A DNA stretch of 13,452 nt from Clostridiales bacterium (lineage in GTDB: Bacteria; Bacillota_A; Clostridia; Saccharofermentanales; Saccharofermentanaceae): the NCBI GenBank assembly GCA_017537905.1, contig JAFYJX010000008.1, positions 1-13,452 on the forward strand, read 5' to 3'. How positions within the stretch are numbered: position 1 is the first letter of the stretch; every line of letters begins with the position of its first letter. The translations under genes were made by a program, and so were the position numbers. The notes beneath the pieces were generated by a model. It was given only the letters and a program-made list of their open reading frames with translations. It was not told the origin of the DNA and did not search any database. Positions 1-6,804 of this stretch are shown here, in pieces.

Positions 1-870
1 AACCCCAACGTTGTAGTTCTTGATGCCGACCTCGCAGGCGCAACAAAGACTTCCACATTTAAGAAGGCATTCCCGGATCGTCATATCGACTGCGGAATTG
101 CAGAAGCAAACATGACAGGTATCGCAGCTGGTCTTTCCACATGCGGCAAGATCCCGTTCGTTTCATCTTTCGCTATGTTTGCAGCAGGCAGAAACTTCGA
201 GCAGGTCAGAAACTCAATCGGTTATCCGCACCTCAACGTTAAGATCGGCGCTACACACGCAGGTATCACGGTAGGTGAGGACGGCGCTTCACACCAGTGC
301 TTAGAGGATATCGCTCTTATGAGAACTATCCCCGGCATGACAGTAATCGTTCCTTCTGATGATGTTGAAGCAAAGGCTGCAGTTATGGCAGCTGCTGAGA
401 CAGAGGGACCTTTCTACATGAGATTCGGAAGAGCTGCAGTACCGGTAATCAATGACAATCCTGACTACAAGTTCGAAGTAGGCAAGGCTGTTGTTCTTAA
501 GGACGGCACAGACATGGTAATCTTCGCTTGCGGCGTCTGCGTAGCAGAGGCACTCGGTGCAGCTGAAAAACTCGCAGCTGACGGCATCAGTGCAGCAGTT
601 GTTAATATCCATACAATCAAGCCCATCGACAAGGATACGATCCTCGAGTTCGCCAAGAAGACAAACAGAGTATTCACAGTTGAAGAGCACTCCGTTATCG
701 GCGGCTTGGGCAGCGCAGTATGTGATGTCCTCGCTGAGGAATATCCTGTAAAGGTTACTAAGATCGGTGTCTATGACAGATTCGGTAAGTCAGGTCCTGC
801 AGGCGCCCTCATGAAGGAATTCCAGCTCGACGCTGAAGGAATCTACAACCAGATCAAGTCCAAGATCTGA
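1..870 (+). CDS. Transketolase, C-terminal subunit (5' end outside window)
   Basis: This is the second half of a split transketolase, which moves two-carbon ketol units between sugar phosphates in the non-oxidative pentose phosphate pathway, using thiamine diphosphate. The reading frame is open from base 1, giving 289 visible residues and a TGA stop. The visible part starts inside the pyrimidine-binding domain. The stretch CGIAEANM (residues 31-38) carries the glutamate (Glu35) expected to activate the cofactor's aminopyrimidine ring, and VGEDGASHQCLEDIALMR follows, typical of this domain. The last ~120 residues match the transketolase C-terminal domain, including VFTVEEHSVIGGLGSAV. In Clostridia the N-terminal subunit is normally encoded just upstream, here outside the window. 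A terminator follows within about 30 bases, so this gene ends its transcription unit. A 1-deoxyxylulose-5-phosphate synthase is less likely given the sequence around the glutamate and the short separate C-terminal half. Confidence 0.93.
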   Translation, partial: NPNVVVLDADLAGATKTSTFKKAFPDRHIDCGIAEANMTGIAAGLSTCGKIPFVSSFAMFAAGRNFEQVRNSIGYPHLNVKIGATHAGITVGEDGASHQCLEDIALMRTIPGMTVIVPSDDVEAKAAVMAAAETEGPFYMRFGRAAVPVINDNPDYKFEVGKAVVLKDGTDMVIFACGVCVAEALGAAEKLAADGISAAVVNIHTIKPIDKDTILEFAKKTNRVFTVEEHSVIGGLGSAVCDVLAEEYPVKVTKIGVYDRFGKSGPAGALMKEFQLDAEGIYNQIKSKI

Positions 871-901
871 GGAGTAATCCTTTAAACAAATACGAATTTC
901 G

Positions 902-925
902 CAGCCCCCGTATGGGGGCTGTTTT
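902..925 (+). terminator. Intrinsic terminator of the transketolase unit
   Basis: An 8-bp perfect stem, CAGCCCCC (902-909) with GGGGGCTG (914-921), has a 4-base loop GTAT and is followed by TTTT. It lies 31 bases after the transketolase stop. Confidence 0.9.
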
Positions 926-946
926 AATGTTCAGCTTCATAAGCAA

Positions 947-1031
947 AATTCATCCTAAAGCACCTGTTTTACGGCCATTTCGATGAAAAACTCATCTGAG
1001 TGGCCGCAAATCGGGATGTTTAGGATGAATT
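947..1031 (+). repeat. 85-base near-perfect palindrome / long hairpin
   Basis: Base i pairs with base 1978-i across the whole element with no insertions or deletions. The outer arms AATTCATCCTAAA (947-959) and TTTAGGATGAATT (1019-1031) pair perfectly over 13 bp. An inner stem runs from CGGCCA (972-977) with TGGCCG (1001-1006) to GATGA (982-986) with TCATC (992-996), closed by a 5-base loop AAAAC. By hand count 34 of 40 positions pair. Three of these (965/1013, 978/1000, 980/998) are U-G pairs only if the plus strand is transcribed. There is no T-run after it, so it is not a normal terminator. It could be a dispersed palindromic element or MITE-like remnant, or a structured RNA. It contains no coding region. 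Confidence 0.75.
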
Positions 1032-1042
1032 GTCTAAAATGA

Positions 1043-1054
1043 AAAACCGGTTTT
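1043..1054. repeat. 12-bp perfect palindrome AAAACCGGTTTT
   Basis: A self-complementary 12-mer lies between the 85-base palindrome and the terminator of the minus-strand gene. It may be a protein-binding site or simply chance; no function is evident. Confidence 0.3.
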
Positions 1055-1063
1055 CAGTAGGAA

Positions 1064-1095
1064 TGAAAAGAGGCTGCTTGTATCTCAAGCAACCT
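1064..1095 (-). terminator. Intrinsic terminator of the DUF624 gene
   Basis: Read on the minus strand, GGTTGCTTG, loop AGATA and CAAGCAGCC form a 9-bp stem with one G-U pair, extended by a terminal A-T pair. A T-rich tail CTTTTC follows. It sits about 30 bases past the stop of the minus-strand gene. On the plus strand the same hairpin lacks a T-run. Confidence 0.75.
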
Positions 1096-1124
1096 CTGAT
1101 ATTTCTTTATTACCAGCGAAAACA

Positions 1125-1811
1125 TTATCTTCTGCTGTCGTCGCCTTCCTTATCCTTGAAGGAGATCTCTGCACCGAGCTTTTCGAAGATCCTCTTAAGG
1201 AAGAGGGAGTAGAACAAAGCAAGAAGCGATATGCCCAGGAAGATCATAAGGCTCGCGGTAAGCGACGGGAACTGCCAGAACGCATAAGCGAGACCTGCTG
1301 TGAATATAACGTACATGATCGTTACCGGCAGGTTGGTGATAGATAAGAGGAGGGCATTTTTAAGGATCTGTCCGAAAGATTCCTCAAACCAAGCAAGGAG
1401 CGGGAACGAATAGAGCGTGTGCGCCAGTATCAGAAGCAGGAAGAAGTAGGGAATATACTGTACCCAGGAAAGGTCAGGTGACATCATAGTATTTACCATG
1501 ACAACCTCGAAAATAAAGAATGCAGATACTATTGCATAAAGCAGTTCGAGGAGTGTTGCCTTAAGGAAGTTATCCTTGAAAGCTTTGAAATAATCCCTAA
1601 ATATCGCTGGGTTGTCACCTGCGAGTATTGCGATCGTTATTCTGTATAAAGCTGTCAGTGAAGCACCGATAGTAAAGACCGGAATAGAAGTTAATATAAA
1701 TAATAAATTAACTATAATCAAATTACAGAGTCCCGTAAGGAATCTTGTAGCTGTGCTCTTAGGATTAAAAAACGAAGGATGCGATGCCGGAGCCTTCTTG
1801 CTGTCTGCCAT
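1125..1811 (-). CDS. DUF624 (YesL-like) membrane protein
   Basis: This 228-residue integral membrane protein resembles the DUF624/YesL family, whose members usually sit next to sugar ABC transporters in Firmicutes but have no proven biochemical role. A short soluble N-terminus with FFNPKS (residues 14-19) precedes about five hydrophobic segments near 27-50, 86-108, 119-139, 158-178 and 184-204. The segment containing TSIPVFTIGASLTALYR (41-57) is the family's most recognisable part. The C-terminus is charged (KDKEGDDSRR). The start is supported by an AAGGGGA ribosome-binding site about 7 bases upstream on the minus strand. It is divergent from the transporter operon beginning at 2128, with 316 bases between them, which suggests a related role such as transporter assembly or sensing. 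That role is inference. Confidence 0.85.
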   Translation of the reverse strand: MADSKKAPASHPSFFNPKSTATRFLTGLCNLIIVNLLFILTSIPVFTIGASLTALYRITIAILAGDNPAIFRDYFKAFKDNFLKATLLELLYAIVSAFFIFEVVMVNTMMSPDLSWVQYIPYFFLLLILAHTLYSFPLLAWFEESFGQILKNALLLSITNLPVTIMYVIFTAGLAYAFWQFPSLTASLMIFLGISLLALFYSLFLKRIFEKLGAEISFKDKEGDDSRR

Positions 1812-1970
1812 AGGAATTTCCCCTTAATCTCTATATAATAAACATACAAATACTACCACATAACCACAGTTATTGCGCACTAAAGAAGCGATTTGCACAA
1901 GTGGAGCCCAGATGGCTTGTAAAAAACGCGATATAATGCACATCGTTTTATGCAATTTATCTTAATCGAG

Positions 1971-2047
1971 AGCAAAAATTGTACAATTTACTCAATAAAC
2001 GCAAGAAATGTATAATTGTGGTTAAATTGTAGCAAGAAATGTGGAGA
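1971..2047 (+). promoter_or_regulatory. Three spaced copies of an AGCAARAAWTGT motif; candidate operators
   Basis: Similar 17-base sites start at 1971 (AGCAAAAATTGTACAAT), 2000 (CGCAAGAAATGTATAAT) and 2031 (AGCAAGAAATGTGGAGA). The last two share an exact 11-mer, GCAAGAAATGT, repeated 31 bases apart. Start-to-start spacing of 29 and 31 bases is close to three helical turns, so bound proteins would lie on one DNA face. The first copy overlaps a perfect 14-bp palindrome AAATTGTACAATTT (1976-1989) at the left edge of the -35. A 14-of-17 match to the first copy lies in the araC/GH3 gap at 6707-6723. Binding by the local AraC protein is an inference. Confidence 0.45.
1987..2016 (+). promoter_or_regulatory. 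Probable promoter of the sugar ABC operon
   Basis: A consensus -10 TATAAT (2011-2016) has a weak -35, TTTACT (1987-1992), 18 bases upstream. Transcription would start near 2023 and leave a leader of about 105 bases. The poor -35 overlapping a palindrome fits a regulated promoter. Confidence 0.5.
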
Positions 2048-2085
2048 AACATATTCCGTTTTTGACTAATATTTACAATGTAGAA

Positions 2086-2099
2086 GGGCCAAGAGGCCC
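2086..2099 (+). other. Small leader hairpin before the binding-protein gene
   Basis: GGGCC (2086-2090), loop AAGA and GGCCC (2095-2099) form a compact 5-bp GC stem 15 bases before the perfect Shine-Dalgarno AAGGAGG (2114-2120). It may stabilise the mRNA 5' end or space the ribosome-binding site. Too small to call a riboswitch. Confidence 0.35.
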
Positions 2100-2127
2100 C
2101 GAACAATTTCATTAAGGAGGAAACTTT

Positions 2128-3591
2128 ATGAAAAAGGTTATTGCCAGTGTGCTTTCTTTAGCAATGGTTGCTGCACTTGCAACTGGTTGTCAAGAGGGCG
2201 ACAACAAGCCTAGTGGTGTTACACCTACAGATCCTACAGGTGAAGTAGATCCCGGTGCTGATCCTACAACAGAGGCTACAACAACAGAAAAGCGTACCAT
2301 GACTTTCGGTACAGGTGATCAGAAGATCAATCTCTGGTCATTCACAGACGAAATCCCGAAGATGGTAGGCCAGTATGTTAAGCAGAATCCTAAGTACGGT
2401 GAGACATACACAATTGAGTGTACAATCATCGCTACAGACGGTGGTGCTTATCAGACAGCTCTCGACAACGCTCTCGTAGCAGGCGGCGACATGGCTCCTG
2501 ATATGTATGCAGCTGAGGCAGCTTTCATCCTCAAGTATTCACAGGGTGATATGGCTAAGTTCGCAGCTTCTTACAAGGATCTCGGCATCGACACAGACGC
2601 TAAGATCAAGGAAGCTCAGATTGCTGACTACACAATCCAGGTTGGTTCACGTGATGGTGAGCTCGTAGCTCTTGGTTATCAGGCTACAGGTTGTGCTATG
2701 ATCTACAACGCTGAAGTTGCTAAGGATACATTCGGCACAGACGACCCTAAGAAGATCGAAGAGATCGTAGGCGCTGGTTCCGGCAAGTGGGACAAGTTCT
2801 TCGAAGCAGCAGCTAAGCTCAAGGAAAAGGGCTATGCAGCAGTTTCTGGTGCTGGTGACATTTGGAACGCATGCGAGAAGTCTGCAGATACACCTTGGTT
2901 CAACAAGGAAACAAAGGAGCTCACAATTGACCCTAAGAGAGAGCAGTACCTCGATATCGCTAAGACACTCAAGGACAACGGTTGGTCTAACGACACAGCT
3001 GCTTGGGGTGAAGCTTGGTATGCTGACATGAAGGGTGAAGGCGCTCAGAAGGTATTCGCATTCTTCGGACCTGCTTGGCTCATCAACTACGTTATGATCG
3101 GTAACTCCGGCGGAAACAAGGCTGGCGAAGGTACATTCGGTCAGTGGAGAGTTTGCGCTCCTCCGGTAGGCTTCTTCTGGGGCGGCACATGGGTTCTTGG
3201 TAACAAGGACACAAAGCAGAAGGAAGGCGTAGCTGAGCTCATCACTTGGATTACACTCGATTCTTCTGACACAGGTCTCCAGTATCTCTGGGCTAACGGT
3301 TCAGTAGACTGGGACAACGATCCTGAAACTGCAACAGCTAAGGATACAGTTGCTTCTGCTACAGTTATGGCTAAGTCTAACGGTGAACTCGACTTCTGCG
3401 GTGGCCAGAACATCTTCCCTGCTTTCATCGAAGGCAACAAGTATGCTTCTGCTAAGGCTATGACACAGTATGACGAGACAATCAACGGTTACTTCACAGA
3501 CGCAGCTAACCAGTATGCTCTCGGCAACACAGATAGAGACGGCGCTCTCGACGCTTTCAAGACAGCTGTAAGCGAGAACCTCTCCTTCTAA
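2128..3591 (+). CDS. Sugar ABC transporter solute-binding lipoprotein
   Basis: This 487-residue lipoprotein binds carbohydrate outside the cell and delivers it to the two permeases encoded next. The N-terminus is a lipoprotein signal: MKK, a hydrophobic stretch to residue 18, then ATGC with Cys21 as the lipidated residue. A low-complexity Pro/Thr/Gly/Asp/Glu tether follows to about residue 54, then a two-lobed family 1-type binding fold beginning near TFGTGDQKINLWSFTDE. Many tryptophans (for example in WYADMKGEG and GFFWGGTWVLG) suit stacking on sugar rings. The start has a perfect AAGGAGG site at 2114-2120. Codon choice is strongly biased (GCT, ACA, AAG, CTC), as expected for a highly expressed gene. 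Stops are tandem, TAA then TAG. The exact sugar cannot be read from the sequence; xylo-oligosaccharides are a guess from the nearby GH3 gene. Confidence 0.92.
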   Translation: MKKVIASVLSLAMVAALATGCQEGDNKPSGVTPTDPTGEVDPGADPTTEATTTEKRTMTFGTGDQKINLWSFTDEIPKMVGQYVKQNPKYGETYTIECTIIATDGGAYQTALDNALVAGGDMAPDMYAAEAAFILKYSQGDMAKFAASYKDLGIDTDAKIKEAQIADYTIQVGSRDGELVALGYQATGCAMIYNAEVAKDTFGTDDPKKIEEIVGAGSGKWDKFFEAAAKLKEKGYAAVSGAGDIWNACEKSADTPWFNKETKELTIDPKREQYLDIAKTLKDNGWSNDTAAWGEAWYADMKGEGAQKVFAFFGPAWLINYVMIGNSGGNKAGEGTFGQWRVCAPPVGFFWGGTWVLGNKDTKQKEGVAELITWITLDSSDTGLQYLWANGSVDWDNDPETATAKDTVASATVMAKSNGELDFCGGQNIFPAFIEGNKYASAKAMTQYDETINGYFTDAANQYALGNTDRDGALDAFKTAVSENLSF

Positions 3592-3616
3592 TAGGATCTA
3601 ATTTTTAGATGCTGTG

Positions 3617-3654
3617 ACGGCAGGGTAGATCAGGCATTTACCCTGCCGTTTTTT
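3617..3654 (+). terminator. Terminator between binding protein and permease genes
   Basis: ACGGCAGGGTA (3617-3627) pairs perfectly over 11 bp with TACCCTGCCGT (3639-3649), followed by an uninterrupted T-run to 3654. It starts about 25 bases after the binding-protein stop and 57 before the permease start. In such operons it typically lets only part of transcription continue, so binding protein is made in excess over permeases. Confidence 0.88.
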
Positions 3655-3673
3655 AAAACTAGAGGAGGCTGTA

Positions 3674-4645
3674 ATGAGAAACAAAAAACTTGTCAATTAT
3701 GCGAAGTACGGATATATATTCTCTATTCCGTTCATTCTTACCTTTTTGGTATTTACACTTTATCCGGTAGTTTATACATTCGTTATCGGATTTACTAACT
3801 TGAAGGGCGCCGGCAATACAGATTGGAAGTGGCTGCCCGCAGTTAATGAGAATTTATTTAAAAATTTCATAGAAGTTCTTAAGTCAAAGACATTCCATAA
3901 GGCTTTCAGAAATACATGGATCATTTGGATCATGAACTTCATTCCCCAGATCGGATTTGCTCTCCTGTTCACCGCTTGGTTTACAGACAGAAGATCCAAG
4001 GTTAAGGGTACAGGCTTATTCAAGATTCTCTTCTATATGCCTAACATTATCACAGCTGCTACAATGGCTATCTTGTTCGCTAAGCTCTTCGGTTATCCTA
4101 TCGGTGCCGTAAACCAGCTCTTCAACGGAACAACAGCTGAAACAGCTTACAACTTCTTGGCTTATGAATGGCCTATTAAGTTTATCGTTGCATTCGTTCA
4201 GTTCTTCCAGTGGTATGGTCATACAATGGTTAACCTTATCGCAGGTGTTATCGGTATCAGCCCCGAGATTTTCGAAGCTGCTGAAATCGATGGTGCGAAC
4301 AGAGTGCAGACTTTCTTCAGGATTACGATTCCTTGTATCCGTCAGATCATGTTGTTCGTTCTCGTAACATCACTCATCGGCGGTCTCAACATGTTCGATA
4401 TTCCGCAGTTGTTAGTCGGACCTAAGACAGCTAACGGTGCTGCTCTTACAACAAACATGTACATCAGAAACCAGGCATTTGACGGAAGCTACCTCTATAA
4501 CAGAGCTGCAGCTGCATCAGTCATTTTGTTCCTCGTTATTGTTGCACTCTCTGCTATCCTCTTCTACATCCTCAGAGATAAGGACGAGGCTAAGCTCAAG
4601 AAGCTTAAGAAGGCAGAACTTAGAGCTGCAAAGAAAGGTTTTTGA
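3674..4645 (+). CDS. Sugar ABC transporter permease, MalF/UgpA type
   Basis: This 323-residue inner-membrane permease forms half of the sugar channel. About six hydrophobic segments are visible, near residues 14-38, 82-103, 115-138, 165-193, 222-242 and 279-300. The cytoplasmic loop EAAEIDGANRVQTFFRITIP (201-220) is the classic EAA motif that contacts the ATPase. The C-terminus is highly basic (KLKKLKKAELRAAKKGF), which is common. Start choice is backed by GAGGAGG 5 bases upstream. It is followed after 11 bases by the partner permease. Family membership is secure; the sugar is not determined. Confidence 0.93.
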   Translation: MRNKKLVNYAKYGYIFSIPFILTFLVFTLYPVVYTFVIGFTNLKGAGNTDWKWLPAVNENLFKNFIEVLKSKTFHKAFRNTWIIWIMNFIPQIGFALLFTAWFTDRRSKVKGTGLFKILFYMPNIITAATMAILFAKLFGYPIGAVNQLFNGTTAETAYNFLAYEWPIKFIVAFVQFFQWYGHTMVNLIAGVIGISPEIFEAAEIDGANRVQTFFRITIPCIRQIMLFVLVTSLIGGLNMFDIPQLLVGPKTANGAALTTNMYIRNQAFDGSYLYNRAAAASVILFLVIVALSAILFYILRDKDEAKLKKLKKAELRAAKKGF

Positions 4646-4656
4646 GGTGATCGGTA

Positions 4657-5532
4657 ATGGCTAACGAAACAAAATTATCTTCAATGAAGAGAAATGAAAC
4701 AGTACTTAAAGTATTTATTTACATTGTTTCTATCTTCTTCTCGATCATGACGTTGTTCCCCTTCGTTATGTTGATCGCAAACTCTTATAAGAGCACATTT
4801 GAAGTTCAGGCAAGCACACTTTCGCTTTACTCTGAACATCCTTTTAAGAATCTTCAGAACAACTGGAAGATCATCACCAGTAAGGATGCTTTCCACCCCG
4901 GTGTTGGTTTCAGAAACTCTTTCATAGTTGCTACTTGCAGTACGATTCTTAATGTATATTTCTCTTGCCTCACAGCATATGCAATTACAGCATATGAGTG
5001 GAAGCTCAGAGATTCCTTTAATGCAATGATCATGGCAGTCATGATGATTCCGGGCACAGTTACAATGATCGGTTTCTATCAGATGGCATACAAGATCGGT
5101 ATGATCAACAAGCTTTCTGTTCTCATCATCCCTTCTATTGCCGCTCCTATGGTTGTATTCTTCATGCGTCAGTACCTGCAGGCTTCACTCTCAATGGAGA
5201 TCGTACAGTCTGCCAGAATCGACGGTGCAGGAGAGTTCAGAATCTTTAACCAGATCGTTATTCCTCTCATGAAGCCCGCTATCGCTACACAGGCTATCTT
5301 CGCTTATGTAGGAAGCTGGAATAACCTCTTCACACCTATGATCCTTCTTACTGATAAGAATAAGAAGACTCTCCCTGTCATGGTAGCTTTGCTTAACGGT
5401 GATATTTATAAGAAAGAGTACGGTGCTATCTACTTAGGACTCCTTGCTACAGTTCTTCCGCTTATCATCGTTTACGCTTTCCTCTCTAAGTACATCGTAG
5501 AGGGTGTTGCTTTGGGTGGTGTCAAGTCGTAA
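4657..5532 (+). CDS. Sugar ABC transporter permease, MalG/UgpE type
   Basis: This 291-residue protein is the second permease, pairing with the one upstream. Hydrophobic segments lie near residues 18-41, 87-112, 122-146, 152-172, 206-225 and 258-283. The EAA loop reads VQSARIDGAGEFRIFNQIVI (183-202), with Gln-Ser-Ala where most relatives have Glu-Ala-Ala; the conserved Gly and the following proline are intact. The ribosome-binding site GAGGTGA overlaps the TGA stop of the previous gene, so translation is probably coupled. No ATP-binding gene follows, so the pair must use an ATPase encoded elsewhere, as is usual for CUT1 systems with a shared MsmK/UgpC-like ATPase. Confidence 0.93.
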   Translation: MANETKLSSMKRNETVLKVFIYIVSIFFSIMTLFPFVMLIANSYKSTFEVQASTLSLYSEHPFKNLQNNWKIITSKDAFHPGVGFRNSFIVATCSTILNVYFSCLTAYAITAYEWKLRDSFNAMIMAVMMIPGTVTMIGFYQMAYKIGMINKLSVLIIPSIAAPMVVFFMRQYLQASLSMEIVQSARIDGAGEFRIFNQIVIPLMKPAIATQAIFAYVGSWNNLFTPMILLTDKNKKTLPVMVALLNGDIYKKEYGAIYLGLLATVLPLIIVYAFLSKYIVEGVALGGVKS

Positions 5533-5588
5533 GACTTATTACTCAATAGCAATTAGGTTCAGTCTCGGCTGAAAAAATTAAAACTTAC

Positions 5589-5631
5589 GCTGCGTCTTTG
5601 ATCATTGCCTCCTCAAAGACGCAGCTTTTTT
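5589..5631 (+). terminator. Terminator of the sugar ABC operon
   Basis: GCTGCGTCTTTGA (5589-5601) and TCAAAGACGCAGC (5613-5625) form a perfect 13-bp stem with an 11-base loop, then six T. This is the strong end of the operon, 57 bases after the last stop. Confidence 0.95.
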
Positions 5632-5647
5632 ATTGGATAAAATCAGC

Positions 5648-5683
5648 ATAAGAAAGGCCGGTTCCTTTATTGGAACCGGCCTT
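5648..5683 (-). terminator. Terminator of the AraC-family gene
   Basis: On the minus strand AAGGCCGGTTCC, loop AATAAA and GGAACCGGCCTT make a perfect 12-bp stem (5654-5683), followed by T-rich TCTTA. It begins 15 bases past the regulator's stop and stands back to back with the terminator of the transporter operon. Confidence 0.88.
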
Positions 5684-5697
5684 GATTGATAATCAAC

Positions 5698-6624
5698 TTA
5701 TTTCTTTTTAGTTCTTCTGATCCTGTTTCTGAACTGGGAAGGAGAGCACCCGTACTGCTTTTTGAAGCAGCGCGAAAGTGATGTCAGGTTATTGAAGCCG
5801 CAGCTCATAGCGATATCACTGATCTGGAGATCAGTGTCCGTAAGCTGCCTTTCGACTTCTTTGAGCTTTAATGTCGTCTGATAGTCGTTGAAGGTCATGC
5901 CGGTATATTCCTTGAAGAGCCTTGCGAAATGGAACTTGGAATAACCGACGTGATTAGCTGCCTCGTCCATTGAGACGTTCTCGGAACTGTGCATCGCGAG
6001 CCATTCGGCAAGTGACTTGAACTTGATGTAGACTTCGCGCTGCTTGTCGTTCTGGATAACTACAAGACTGTCGGAATAGTCTTTCTTCATGAGCATTCCG
6101 AAAACATCCATAAGCTTACTGAAGATCGAGATCTCCTTTACTGTTGTCGAGTAGAAGAAGTACAGATCGTTGATCTCCATGAACCTCTCGAAAATAAGGC
6201 TGTATACTTCCGGATGTGTTTCGGGAGTAATGAGCAGTGGTTCTTTTATAAGCTTCTTGAATTCTTCGTAGTCGAAAAAGCACTTTAAGAAATCGACATT
6301 AAACAGATAGATAAATCTGATGCCGGACTTTGTTCCTGCAATCTTATGCAGCATGTCCGGAGGTACCATAAGGATCTCTTTTTCCTTAAGGATAATCGTT
6401 CTGTCATCGAAAATGTAAGTATAAGACTTTTCGATAGGGATGGTGATCTCAAGACAACTGTGCTTGTGAACAGGGTAGTCCTCAGAGCGGTTGTTGTACC
6501 AGATACGCATATTTGCGCCCGGAATAAAATCAACTTCTTCTACGTCATTGCTGACAATACGGCCTGCAAAACTGCCGATAGGCTGCTGGTATTTGCCAGG
6601 TACAGAGTTGTCGTTAAATTGCAT
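5698..6624 (-). CDS. AraC-family transcriptional regulator
   Basis: This two-domain regulator probably senses a sugar and controls the adjacent transport and hydrolase genes. The start used here gives 308 residues. The N-terminal half is a cupin-type effector domain with PVHKHSCLEITIPIE (about 51-65) and EILMVPPDMLHKI (about 83-95). The C-terminal ~85 residues are the AraC double helix-turn-helix: MDEAANHVGYSKFHFARLFK (first unit) and QISDIAMSCGFNNLTSLSRC leading into FKKQYGCSPSQFR (second unit and family signature). An alternative ATG at 6636 adds four residues, but nothing resembling a ribosome-binding site stands at proper distance from it, whereas GGGGA lies 6 bases before the ATG at 6624. 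The gene converges on the transporter operon and diverges from the GH3 gene. Direct control of both is inferred from position. Confidence 0.93.
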   Translation of the reverse strand: MQFNDNSVPGKYQQPIGSFAGRIVSNDVEEVDFIPGANMRIWYNNRSEDYPVHKHSCLEITIPIEKSYTYIFDDRTIILKEKEILMVPPDMLHKIAGTKSGIRFIYLFNVDFLKCFFDYEEFKKLIKEPLLITPETHPEVYSLIFERFMEINDLYFFYSTTVKEISIFSKLMDVFGMLMKKDYSDSLVVIQNDKQREVYIKFKSLAEWLAMHSSENVSMDEAANHVGYSKFHFARLFKEYTGMTFNDYQTTLKLKEVERQLTDTDLQISDIAMSCGFNNLTSLSRCFKKQYGCSPSQFRNRIRRTKKK

Positions 6625-6657
6625 GTAATTCCCCATCCTTGAAGCGTCAATGCTACA

Positions 6658-6686
6658 ATTCTATATACTGATTTAGCCATTTTCAA
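6658..6686 (-). promoter_or_regulatory. Promoter of the AraC-family gene
   Basis: On the minus strand a -35 TTGAAA (plus 6681-6686) is followed, 17 bases later, by a -10 TAGAAT (plus 6658-6663); each is one base from consensus. Transcription would start near 6651, leaving a leader of about 27 bases before the ATG at 6624. That favours this ATG over the one at 6636. Confidence 0.7.
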
Positions 6687-6706
6687 CCCTATTTGGTCAT
6701 TAAAAT

Positions 6707-6723
6707 AGCAAAATATGTAAAAT
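6707..6723 (+). promoter_or_regulatory. Candidate regulator site shared with the ABC promoter
   Basis: AGCAAAATATGTAAAAT matches the site at 1971-1987 at 14 of 17 positions. It lies 21 bases upstream of the regulator's -35 and about 60 bases upstream of the likely GH3 start of transcription, a usual place for an activator. The sequence is AT-rich, so chance resemblance is possible. Confidence 0.4.
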
Positions 6724-6727
6724 ATCG

Positions 6728-6768
6728 ATCGGAATCTGATACATATTGATTTTCCGATACTGTAAAAT
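6728..6768 (+). promoter_or_regulatory. GH3 promoter region with an inverted repeat
   Basis: ATCGGAA (6728-6734) and TTCCGAT (6752-6758) are perfect inverted copies flanking 17 bases, immediately upstream of a -10-like TAAAAT (6763-6768). No good -35 is present at 16-18 bases from this -10, which fits an activator-dependent promoter. The repeat overlaps where a -35 would be and could be an operator. Confidence 0.4.
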
Positions 6769-6804
6769 AGAAACATCAATAATTTCAGACGGGAGAATAC
6801 TGCT

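Larger units (their letters stand above)
1812..2127. promoter_or_regulatory. Divergent intergenic region between DUF624 gene and sugar ABC operon
   Basis: This 316-base AT-rich gap holds no gene. Its left end carries the ribosome-binding site of the minus-strand gene and an AT-rich stretch around 1831-1842 that could serve as its -10, without a good -35. The right half carries the transporter promoter, a 14-bp palindrome, an imperfect repeat in three copies and a small leader hairpin, listed separately. No convincing catabolite-responsive element was found by eye. Confidence 0.6.

Noticed and set aside
1921..2047. Catabolite-responsive (CcpA) element in the transporter promoter
   Set aside because: Candidates such as those around 1998-2002 mismatch several of the conserved positions.
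2062..2079. TTGACT at 2062 with TACAAT at 2074 as the transporter promoter
   Set aside because: The spacing is only 6 bases, so they cannot act as a -35/-10 pair.
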